Assembly (NCBI GenBank): GCA_016840685.1
Contig: JAEORX010000003.1
Span: 1 to 59,801, forward strand
DNA: 59,801 nucleotides
Direction of reading: 5' to 3'
DNA from: Candidatus Thorarchaeota archaeon
GTDB taxonomy: Archaea > Asgardarchaeota > Thorarchaeia > Thorarchaeales > Thorarchaeaceae
A model generated the notes under the pieces. That model was not told the origin of the DNA, made no database searches, and saw nothing but the letters and a program-made list of their open reading frames with translations. Made by a program: the position numbers and the translations under genes. Positions 53,028-59,801 of this stretch are shown piece by piece. How positions within the stretch are numbered: the first letter of the stretch is position 1; each line of letters begins with the position of its first letter.

Positions 53028-53696
53028 CTAGAAAGAAGCAAGCATATTCAGAATCTTAATCACAAGCACATCATTCTCAACAACCTGACGAGAAAGTGTT
53101 AGCTCTGCAACAACCATATTCTTTCTTTTACCGAATGACCTGATCACCTCATAGACTAATAGTCCCCCACCAAACTCCCCCTTGTCTTTTATAACTCTAA
53201 AACGAAGTTCGTTAAGATTTGATTCTAGCTTCATCAACCTATCAAAGTTACCTGAAACATATCTATCTCCCAAAACCACAACATTGTCATGTTCCATTGG
53301 TGCGGGTAGTCCTGTCCATCGTAGATTTACTACATACTCCAACTCTCGCTTTTGATCCATGACTTGTAACATGCCTACTATGTTTTCAACAGTGACCTTA
53401 TTTTCAGTACGGTCTCCTGCTTTGATTAAGATTGGTATCTCTCGACCTCTTCCTCTCAACGTCAATATCTTCTCAAGTGGATCACCTTTAATTAGACCCG
53501 TTAGAACACACACAACTCCCTTTGACATACCCTCTACGACTTCTCCACCTGATGTAAAATCACTGACCCTCATTTCACGTTCAATTGGCTTTAACGCGGA
53601 GCCAAGATTAAACAAGGTTGTGAGTAATTCCTGTAAAACGACCTCCGTATGTTCAAGCTCATTGAGAATATTTCTTTGCGCGCTAGATCTACTCAT
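53028..53696 (-). CDS. hypothetical protein, operon partner of GCS2-like gene
   Basis: 222 residues from ATG 53696; GTG 53708 is also possible and neither has a good ribosome site. No domain recognised. The N-terminus is helical (QRNILNELEHTEVVLQELLT) and the rest beta-rich, with GVVCVLTGLIKGDPLEKILT and MLQVMDQKRELEYVVNLRWT. Its stop is 10 bases before the GCS2-like start, so they are cotranscribed. It may be an accessory or substrate-binding subunit. Confidence 0.62.
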   Translation of the reverse strand: MSRSSAQRNILNELEHTEVVLQELLTTLFNLGSALKPIEREMRVSDFTSGGEVVEGMSKGVVCVLTGLIKGDPLEKILTLRGRGREIPILIKAGDRTENKVTVENIVGMLQVMDQKRELEYVVNLRWTGLPAPMEHDNVVVLGDRYVSGNFDRLMKLESNLNELRFRVIKDKGEFGGGLLVYEVIRSFGKRKNMVVAELTLSRQVVENDVLVIKILNMLASF

Positions 53697-53764
53697 AGGT
53701 CGAACCACTCTTTGAGAGTCTTTTCCAATGAATTGTTATTACCTTTGTTAGCTCAACAAAAGTG

Positions 53765-54202
53765 TCACTCGTCTGCAATAAGCGTCAGGAGTTCAGCTAT
53801 CTTCTCTCGAAGCTCTTTCAAACGATACCAAGTAGATTCGCGACCTCTTTGTTCACGGAGCTTTTGTATAAGGAGATTGTAATCCATCCCTGTAAGATCA
53901 CCAAGGAGTATCAGTGCATGTTGGGATTTGAAATGGGACTCATTGACACGTCCATCCTTATACCGCCTTGTAAGGGGAAAGAGTGCTTTCTCGGCTGAGT
54001 CAACATTAATCAGCGCATGTCTGAAATGGTCTTTTGGATCTTTGATTGCGTAACCCCCCACTAGAGGGGTCATGCCTACACCTACTGAGCCTTTATACAC
54101 CTCGTCCAAGCTGTTCTGTGCCTCTTGGAAAAAAGCATCACCATCAACTAGGCATTTTCTTATTGCACGCAGGATTCTTGTTCTCTCAATATTCTCAGTC
54201 AC
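53765..54202 (-). CDS. hypothetical helical protein, first gene of GCS2-like operon
   Basis: 145 residues from GTG 54202 with TGAGGTGAC 6 bases upstream. It is all helical. A basic middle (FPLTRRYKDGRVNESHFKSQ) and HALILLGDLTGMDYNLLIQK are the clearest features. No family recognised. It precedes the second unknown by about 70 bases. Confidence 0.6.
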   Translation of the reverse strand: MTENIERTRILRAIRKCLVDGDAFFQEAQNSLDEVYKGSVGVGMTPLVGGYAIKDPKDHFRHALINVDSAEKALFPLTRRYKDGRVNESHFKSQHALILLGDLTGMDYNLLIQKLREQRGRESTWYRLKELREKIAELLTLIADE

Positions 54203-54279
54203 ATTGTCACCTCAGGATTAAGAAAATGAGAGTAGCACGGGTGGCCAATGGCAGCACCCGTGATTAGAATTCATTACAA

Positions 54280-55338
54280 TCACAACTGTACCTCAGGTAG
54301 TTCACCTGCAAAGTGACAAGCCACGAAATGCCCATTACCCATATCACGATCCTCTGGAATCTCTCTCACACAGATCTCTTGTGCATAGGGACATCGAGGA
54401 TGGAACCGACAGCCCGGTGGGACGTTAATGGGACTCGGTGGTTCTCCCTTTAGAGACTCGACACGTCTTTTCACAGTGGGGTCTCCCGATGGTACTGCAG
54501 AGATAAGTGCTCGAGTATAGGGATGTAAGGGGGTGAAAGCAACGTCGTGAGATGGACCAATCTCCATTATTTTTCCCAGGTACATGATTCCAATCCTATC
54601 TGCGATATATGTAGCCACAGCCAGGTCATGTGTAATGAACAAATATGTAAGGCCAAGCTCCTCTCTCAATGTGAGTAGTAGGTTCAAAATCTCCGCGCGG
54701 ATTGAAACATCCAACATTGATACTGGTTCATCTGCAACCATAAACTCAGGATGTAGAATAAGCGCTCTTGCTACTGATATTCTCTGTCTCTGTCCCCCAG
54801 ATAGCTCATGCGGAAATCTGTCGATGTAATCCTCAGCTGGAGTGAGCGCAACGCTCTCTAACGCTTCAAGGACTCTCTGTCGTCTCTGGCTTGGCGCAAG
54901 TGGAATCTTGTGTACCAACAATGGTTCCTCTATGATGCTGAAAATAGTCTGCTTCGGATTGAGTGATTCATAGGGGTCCTGGAATGTGATCTGCATGCGT
55001 TTTCGCAATTCCTTTAGCTCGTTTCGATCCAGAGTGGACAAGTTCTGACCTGCATAGATAATATCTCCATCAGTTGGTATTTCAAGATGGAGTACACATC
55101 TACCAGTAGTTGTTTTGCCACAACCACTTTCCCCTGCAAGTACGAGAACCTCTCCCTTTATGATATCAAATGTAATTCCATCCACAGCTTTTACGAATAG
55201 CTCCTGCTTGTAGAGTAGTGAGGAAAGAAACCCAGTATTCACTGGAAACCATTTTCGCATATTCTGCACAGAAATTAGAGTTTCTCCATCTTTAATGTCA
55301 TCAGAACCTTGCAAAACTTGTACTTTGTCAACTGTCAT
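54280..55338 (-). CDS. oligopeptide/dipeptide ABC transporter ATP-binding protein (OppF/DppF-type)
   Basis: 352 residues from ATG 55338 with GGGGTGA 7 bases upstream. Walker A is [15 protein letters not shown], the signature is LSGGQRQRISVARAL, Walker B is FMVADEPVSMLDVS and the H-loop is FITHDL. The C-terminal oligopeptide-specific extension carries [17 protein letters not shown], a cysteine motif that holds an Fe-S cluster in some relatives. It couples ATP hydrolysis to peptide import with the neighbouring OppD-type ATPase and permeases. Confidence 0.93.
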   Translation of the reverse strand: MTVDKVQVLQGSDDIKDGETLISVQNMRKWFPVNTGFLSSLLYKQELFVKAVDGITFDIIKGEVLVLAGESGCGKTTTGRCVLHLEIPTDGDIIYAGQNLSTLDRNELKELRKRMQITFQDPYESLNPKQTIFSIIEEPLLVHKIPLAPSQRRQRVLEALESVALTPAEDYIDRFPHELSGGQRQRISVARALILHPEFMVADEPVSMLDVSIRAEILNLLLTLREELGLTYLFITHDLAVATYIADRIGIMYLGKIMEIGPSHDVAFTPLHPYTRALISAVPSGDPTVKRRVESLKGEPPSPINVPPGCRFHPRCPYAQEICVREIPEDRDMGNGHFVACHFAGELPEVQL

Positions 55339-55344
55339 TATCAA

Positions 55345-56334
55345 TCACCCCAAATCTACTTTCATCTCTGCTTTGAGCTGCTCTGCAAAATGACAGGCTA
55401 CAAACCTATCAGGCTCAATTTCATCAAATGGTGGATCTTCCTTCGAACAGATATCCTGCGCATATGGACATCTTGGGTGGAACCTACAACCAGATGGAGG
55501 TTCAATCAAGTCTGGTGGAGACCCAGGAATCGAGGTTAGTGTTTTCTGCTCTGCCTTAACCATACTTGGGATTGCACCAACGAGACCTGTGGCATAGGGG
55601 TGAACAGGATCTTTGAAGACTGAAACTACATCTGCGAGTTCTGTTATTTTTCCTGCATACATGATAGCTGTTTTGTCACAGGTTTCAGCGATAACACTCA
55701 AGTCATGTGTGATCAAGATGAGTGAAAGACCAAGATCTTTCTGAAGCTTCTGCATAAGCTTGAGAATTTGGGCTTGTATTGTTACATCTAACGCTGTGGT
55801 TGGCTCGTCTGCAATTACCAGGTCCGGATTACAGGCAAGCGCCATGGCAATCATCGCTCTCTGACGCATTCCGCCTGAGAACTCATGCGGATAGTTATGA
55901 ATACGACTTGGGTCAAGTCCAACCATTTCAAATAGCTTTGCGCAACGATCTAGAGCCTCCTCCTCAGTCACATTTTCGTGCATGAGGATTGCTTCAGAAA
56001 TCTGTTCTCCTATCTCAAAAACAGGATTCAGTGCATTCATGGCTCCTTGGAAGACTATTGCCACATTCTTCCAACGAATATCCCGCATCTCCTTGGCTGT
56101 CTTACGAATTAAATCATCACCCTTGAAAAATACATTACCGCCAAGGATGTTTGCAGCAGGTGGGAGAAGCTGCATAATCGAATACGCAAGACTACTTTTA
56201 CCACAGCCAGACTCGCCTGCGAGGCCAATTGACTCTCCTGGTTCAAGTGTAAGAGACACATCATCAACTGCTTTTACCAAGCCTTTCTGTGTCTTATAGT
56301 ACATTCTCAGATTCCTAATGTCAAGCAGGGGCAT
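55345..56334 (-). CDS. oligopeptide/dipeptide ABC transporter ATP-binding protein (OppD/DppD-type)
   Basis: 329 residues from ATG 56334, which has GGAG 9 bases upstream; ATG 56349 adds five residues. Walker A is [15 protein letters not shown], signature [15 protein letters not shown], Walker [15 protein letters not shown]-loop LITHDL. The C-terminal part has [15 protein letters not shown]. First gene of the minus-strand ATPase pair; OppF-type follows after six bases. Confidence 0.93.
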   Translation of the reverse strand: MPLLDIRNLRMYYKTQKGLVKAVDDVSLTLEPGESIGLAGESGCGKSSLAYSIMQLLPPAANILGGNVFFKGDDLIRKTAKEMRDIRWKNVAIVFQGAMNALNPVFEIGEQISEAILMHENVTEEEALDRCAKLFEMVGLDPSRIHNYPHEFSGGMRQRAMIAMALACNPDLVIADEPTTALDVTIQAQILKLMQKLQKDLGLSLILITHDLSVIAETCDKTAIMYAGKITELADVVSVFKDPVHPYATGLVGAIPSMVKAEQKTLTSIPGSPPDLIEPPSGCRFHPRCPYAQDICSKEDPPFDEIEPDRFVACHFAEQLKAEMKVDLG

Positions 56335-56529
56335 ATTCGTACTCTCCATCGAGACTTCTGTGGCTCAGGGTGTAGAATCACCTCACCCTATTGGGGTATC
56401 GCTGCCTGATGGTTGGCTTAAATATGTTGCTTTCAAAGACATTCAACAACCATGGTAGTGAAGCCGCAAGGCACGATTATGAACTTCTATTGGAATATTT
56501 TTCACCTGTTTGGAAAGAGTAAAAGGCTC

Positions 56530-56535
56530 TTTTAT
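56530..56535 (+). promoter_or_regulatory. candidate TATA box of small membrane protein gene
   Basis: TTTATA, with purine/AG-rich bases before it, lies 24-29 bases before ATG 56559. That is the archaeal TATA-to-start distance, so the transcript is likely leaderless. Confidence 0.4.
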
Positions 56536-56558
56536 ACAGTGAAACTCTGAGTGTTGAA

Positions 56559-56885
56559 ATGTCAAAGATACGATCATTTCCAAGGACAAGAACTGGACCT
56601 CGAAAAAGGATACTCCTGATACCAATCATTCTAATTGTGCTTGGATACCTGATGCTGATACAATGGTGGATTTTTGGCCTCTTTCCCCTCCAGTTCCTCG
56701 GTTCGATTTTATCTTTGACAGGCGTTATGACGATTTTTCTTGTCGGGATGATATTTGCCGACCTATGGAGCGCCCATAGAAGAACTAGACAAATGATTAA
56801 GGCTCGGGAGGAAAAGGGACTGCCTTCAGAACAAGAGGAAGCGTTGATAGAGGATCCCTTTGAGGAAACATACGATGGTGAATAA
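56559..56885 (+). CDS. small two-helix membrane protein
   Basis: 108 residues with a basic N-terminus (RSFPRTRTGPRKR), two hydrophobic segments at about residues 22-42 and 47-68, and an acidic C-terminal tail. It resembles short superfamily-type membrane proteins without known function. It lies between the OppD-type and OppC-type genes and is read with the permeases; a link with the transporter is only positional. Confidence 0.6.
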   Translation: MSKIRSFPRTRTGPRKRILLIPIILIVLGYLMLIQWWIFGLFPLQFLGSILSLTGVMTIFLVGMIFADLWSAHRRTRQMIKAREEKGLPSEQEEALIEDPFEETYDGE

Positions 56886-57036
56886 TAGTTCCTTTGACAT
56901 ACCCGAACTATTTGTGCTACCCGAACCAATTGCTTTTTTAGGGCAACTTTGAGGTTTGTGGAATATCAGTGGATGCAAGTGAATCCACTTCATATTCCGA
57001 ATTTGAATGGAATGTCTGAGCATTGGAGGATTTAAT

Positions 57037-58611
57037 TTGTCCACGTCACAGAAAGGTTGGAAAGACAGTAATTGGTATCATAGCCTAAGCGGTTTCTGGA
57101 AGGAGTTCCGCAAACACAGAATCGGGACTGTTGGACTTGTTATCATGATCTTCTTCTTTGGAATGGCCATACTAGCCCCATATTTGGGAACAGCGGATCC
57201 CAATCCCTTACATAAGGTGGCTCCTGCATACCTAGCACCTTCATGGATGAGTGTTTTTGATCCTCAAGGGGTAGTGACTGACAATTATGTGAAACCTGCG
57301 GATTTAGATCAAGAACCCATTATTCACGTTAATGGGACTAGTGATGAGTTTAGTGCTGTACACGTGCAAGGAGGAGGTCCTAACGGTACTAGTTATGTGA
57401 ACTTGACTTGGTCGCATACAGCTGGGGTTCCCCTTGACTATAATGGTCCTGACCCTGAGAATGTCTTTCCTGATTACAGTGACTTTATCTACCTTGACCT
57501 TCCGTTTGAGTGGGAATGGAATGGTCAGCCTAGTGCTATCAACATGACACTCAACATTGCCACGAAGCTTACTGGTGACTTTGCCGCTGGCGTTTATCAA
57601 GGTAATAATCTAATGTTTCGCCTCTATGTCTGGTTAGTTGACTCTTCAAATGAGTGGATACGAGTCTATGAAACGCGAGACGCGACATACTATGAAGACA
57701 TTCGACTTCGTCGTATTCCTGTGACATTCCTAGACATTAACGATATATTTGGGGGTATGATAGAGGTCAATGGTACACAGACTGATGTGAACGATACAGT
57801 CAAAGTCCGTGTTGGTCTCGCTCCTTACAGGAACTTTGAAACTTGGATGGGTTATAACCCCTGGCAGAATTACACAGGTACCGTCACATTCATGGTTGCT
57901 GGAGTCACACTTACCGCTTATGGCAGCTACTATGGAAATCTTGGAACTACCTATGTGGGTGCTGATGCATACTCACAGCTAATCTATGGAAGTCGAGTTT
58001 CACTAATTATTGGCATTGCGGCAACAGCTCTATCAACTGTTGTTGGTGTAGTAGTCGGATTAGCGGCTGGTTACTTCGGTGGTCGAATGGATGAGGTCCT
58101 TATGAGAGTCGTTGACTTCCTTCTCGTCATTCCAGGTCTACCCCTAATGATGGTCCTGGCTATCTTCTTAGGAGAGTCGACAACTAACATCATCATAGTG
58201 ATATCTGTACTCGGGTGGACTGGGACGGCGCGACTCATACGATCGCAGGTTCTTGCCGAGAAGAATAAGGCTTATGTCGAGTCCGCCAGGGCAATTGGTG
58301 CTACTGACACCTATATCATGTTCCGCCACATCTTACCCAACGTGACACCCATACTGTTTGCAAATATCTCATTAGGTGTGGTTGGGGCAATTTTGTCTGA
58401 AGCAGGTTTGTCATTCCTTGGTCTTACAGATCTTGAAGAACCAAGTTGGGGAAGGATGCTTGCGGATGCTCAAAATGGTGCGGCTCTGTTCAGAGGGGCA
58501 TGGTGGGTAGTCATATTTCCAGGTATGATGATAACACTGCTCTCTCTATCATTCACTTTCGTTGGCCACACGCTGGATCAAGTATTGAACCCAAGATTAC
58601 GTGAGAGGTAG
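57037..58611 (+). CDS. oligopeptide ABC transporter permease (OppC-type) with large extracytoplasmic insertion
   Basis: 525 residues from TTG 57037, which has GGAGGA 6 bases upstream. OppC/DppC permeases are normally about 300 residues. The N-terminal TM1 (residues 31-49) is followed by about 260 extra residues (50-310) before the conserved TM2-6 region (QLIYGSRVSLIIGIAATALS; the EAA loop ESARAIGATDTYIMFRHILP). The insert is rich in Asn-x-Ser/Thr sequons (VNGTSD, VNLTW, INMTL, VNGTQ, QNYTG), which fits an exposed, glycosylated domain outside the cell. It may help capture substrate. Confidence 0.9.
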   Translation: MSTSQKGWKDSNWYHSLSGFWKEFRKHRIGTVGLVIMIFFFGMAILAPYLGTADPNPLHKVAPAYLAPSWMSVFDPQGVVTDNYVKPADLDQEPIIHVNGTSDEFSAVHVQGGGPNGTSYVNLTWSHTAGVPLDYNGPDPENVFPDYSDFIYLDLPFEWEWNGQPSAINMTLNIATKLTGDFAAGVYQGNNLMFRLYVWLVDSSNEWIRVYETRDATYYEDIRLRRIPVTFLDINDIFGGMIEVNGTQTDVNDTVKVRVGLAPYRNFETWMGYNPWQNYTGTVTFMVAGVTLTAYGSYYGNLGTTYVGADAYSQLIYGSRVSLIIGIAATALSTVVGVVVGLAAGYFGGRMDEVLMRVVDFLLVIPGLPLMMVLAIFLGESTTNIIIVISVLGWTGTARLIRSQVLAEKNKAYVESARAIGATDTYIMFRHILPNVTPILFANISLGVVGAILSEAGLSFLGLTDLEEPSWGRMLADAQNGAALFRGAWWVVIFPGMMITLLSLSFTFVGHTLDQVLNPRLRER

Positions 58612-58630
58612 TGGAATTCAAGCCAATATG

Positions 58631-58659
58631 AGAGATGGGGACACTGATTTCCCCTCTCT
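58631..58659 (+). terminator. hairpin after OppC-type gene
   Basis: AGAGATGGGGA (58631-58641) pairs with TCCCCTCTCT (58650-58659) with one bulged T, giving a 10-bp stem and 8-base loop. It is followed by a pyrimidine-rich run (TTCTCACTTTTCTCTCTG). This looks like a terminator or processing hairpin that would separate the OppC-type and OppB-type transcripts. Confidence 0.5.
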
Positions 58660-58735
58660 TTCTCACTTTTCTCTCTGTCCGCCTTGAACACTATCTTTAT
58701 TAGGTCAGACCGACCACGCATCAAACCCTAACACA

Positions 58736-58760
58736 TAGTACTTAGCATCGCTATGTACTA
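58736..58760. promoter_or_regulatory. inverted repeat before OppB-type gene
   Basis: TAGTACTTAGC (58736-58746) and GCTATGTACTA (58750-58760) are 11-bp inverted arms with one mismatch and a three-base centre. The element ends 23 bases before ATG 58784, a place suited to an operator or a leader hairpin controlling the permease. Confidence 0.4.
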
Positions 58761-58783
58761 CCAGGCAATTGGAGTGTTAAGAA

Positions 58784-59801
58784 ATGGGACTTCGTGAATA
58801 TGTAATTCGGCGTAGCATCTACATGGTCTTGCTGATAATAGCCGTGGTATGTTTCAACTTCTTCCTGTTTCGGCTACCGACTTTCCTGTTTGGAGCTGAT
58901 CCAGTCAGTCTGATGATTACTGACGAGCTCTCACGAGTCTTGACTCAAGACCTTCTGGAACAGATGTATGCCAATTTTGGCCTTGTCCTGAACCCTGACA
59001 TCTTCGACTGGATCTACATGTTTTGGCGTTACCTTGTCAGTATGCTCACGGGCAACTTCGGAGTCTCCTTCTTGGCTCAGCGACCGGTGATCGACCTGAT
59101 AGTCGAACGTCTCCCCAACACCCTTCTGTTGATGGGCACTTCTTCAATGGTTGCTATTCTTCTTGGTATTTGGACTGGTGTCAAGGCAGCTTCAGACCCG
59201 GGTTCAAAGAAAGACATTGGTGCTGTCACTTTAGCTCTATTCATCTATGCTTTGCCAGTCTTCTGGCTGGGCATGATGCTTCTCATGATCTTTAGCTATA
59301 TTCTCCCACAGTGGACTGAGTCAGTATTTGGCATAGCCATTGGATTTCCGCAGCAACACACCATCAGTTACGACATCTGGGAGATCGCACGAACTCACCC
59401 ACTTGGAGCACTAATGGTAGCTGGAGATATACTTCACCACCTATTTCTTCCAATGATGACACTTGGCGTTGGTGGATATGGAGGTTATTTCCTCTACATG
59501 CGAAACAACCTCATAGACGTCATGACTGAAGACTACATACTAACAGCTCGTGCAAAGGGTCTTGATGACAATCAGGTGCTCTATAAACATGGAATGAAAA
59601 ACGCGATGTTACCCATGGTGACTATTATCGCAATGACCTTTGGATTTCTCATAAATGGGGCTACACTAACAGAAACTGTCTTCACATGGCGGGGACTAGG
59701 TGCATTTATCTTCGAGAGTCTGATAGCACTGGATTATCCAGTAGTTCAAGCGATCTTCATGATCATTGCTATCACAGCAGTCCTTGCGAACTTTGTGGCA
59801 G
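58784..59801 (+). CDS. oligopeptide ABC transporter permease (OppB-type), 3' truncated by window edge
   Basis: 339 codons are present without a stop. ATG 58784 has GGAGTG 7 bases upstream. The N-terminus (MGLREYVIRRSIYMVLLIIA) and TM1, the segment ERLPNTLLLMGTSSMVAILL, and the EAA loop ILTARAKGLDDNQVLYKHGM followed by KNAMLPMVTII are typical of OppB/DppB. Only a few C-terminal residues can be missing. With the OppC-type gene it forms the membrane channel. No substrate-binding protein gene is seen in the window; it may lie beyond the edge. Confidence 0.92.
   Translation, partial: MGLREYVIRRSIYMVLLIIAVVCFNFFLFRLPTFLFGADPVSLMITDELSRVLTQDLLEQMYANFGLVLNPDIFDWIYMFWRYLVSMLTGNFGVSFLAQRPVIDLIVERLPNTLLLMGTSSMVAILLGIWTGVKAASDPGSKKDIGAVTLALFIYALPVFWLGMMLLMIFSYILPQWTESVFGIAIGFPQQHTISYDIWEIARTHPLGALMVAGDILHHLFLPMMTLGVGGYGGYFLYMRNNLIDVMTEDYILTARAKGLDDNQVLYKHGMKNAMLPMVTIIAMTFGFLINGATLTETVFTWRGLGAFIFESLIALDYPVVQAIFMIIAITAVLANFVA

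Noticed and set aside
1-59801. CRISPR array, tRNA, rRNA or insertion sequence
   Set aside because: I looked for spaced direct repeats, cloverleaf-like arms with GTTCRA segments in the gaps, and transposase or integrase motifs; none was found by eye.

Overview
Organism. The window reads as an archaeal chromosome segment, most likely an Asgard archaeon (Thorarchaeota-like). This is inferred from gene content, not from a marker gene. Archaeal signs are a PDCD5-like protein, a PAC2-family proteasome-assembly chaperone homologue, a cyclic 2,3-diphosphoglycerate synthetase family protein, a NusB-RsmB-type methyltransferase, GAGGTGAT-like ribosome binding sites and many TTG/GTG starts. Eukaryote-flavoured domains fit Asgard: an E2F/DP-like winged helix, a longin-like domain, an alpha-SNAP-like helical repeat protein and Cdc48-N-like double-psi barrels. 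I see no rRNA, tRNA, CRISPR array, transposase or integrase.

Layout. 1-2.8 kb: fatty-acid beta-oxidation genes (end of one enoyl-CoA hydratase, a nitroreductase, 3-hydroxyacyl-CoA dehydrogenase, a second enoyl-CoA hydratase). 2.8-12.5 kb: a metallo-beta-lactamase hydrolase, then a glycerol/glycerol-3-phosphate block: FGGY kinase, GlpA/GlpB/GlpC-like dehydrogenase, an FAD oxidase of the alkyl-DHAP-synthase type and a second CCG-domain Fe-S protein. 12.5-18 kb: a radical SAM enzyme of the MSMEG_0568 type, a GNAT, an aldehyde dehydrogenase and an acyl-CoA dehydrogenase-SCP2-MaoC fusion. 18-30 kb: information-processing and housekeeping genes (RNA methyltransferase, PDCD5, TatD, PAC2, tRNA-binding-domain protein, MazG-like) mixed with small unknowns, a longin-winged-helix protein, a CoA-ligase-like protein and membrane proteins. 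30-32.7 kb: cDPG synthetase family, an E2F-like regulator with a structured upstream region, and a cyclophilin-like fold protein.

32.75-43.3 kb is the most unusual stretch: four von Willebrand A (vWA) proteins or vWA-like remnants, three of them with a Cdc48-N-like double-psi barrel, plus an amidohydrolase with most metal ligands intact, its metal-site-dead paralogue fused to barrel and vWA-like parts, two coiled-coil unknowns and a HEAT-repeat protein. No AAA+ ATPase accompanies them. I propose this as a candidate undescribed multiprotein system. 43.5-49.2 kb: membrane genes (CPBP protease, NfeD-stomatin pair, ECF S-component-like protein, DUF92 protein) and an HTH-PfkB fusion that looks like a sugar-kinase-derived regulator with a palindromic operator. 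49.6-54.2 kb: a three-gene operon ending in a giant protein that joins a glutamate-cysteine-ligase-2-like domain to Ig-like repeats. 54.3-59.8 kb: an oligopeptide-type ABC transporter (two ATPases on the minus strand, two permeases on the plus strand, the last cut by the window edge); one permease carries a large extracytoplasmic insertion.

How it fits together. The left third describes a heterotroph that oxidises acyl-CoAs and glycerol-3-phosphate, passing electrons through flavin and CCG-type Fe-S proteins, with peptide uptake at the right end. The middle is dominated by protein-protein scaffold modules of unknown task. Starts were chosen by Shine-Dalgarno spacing and family length; where they differ from the longest frame this is stated.
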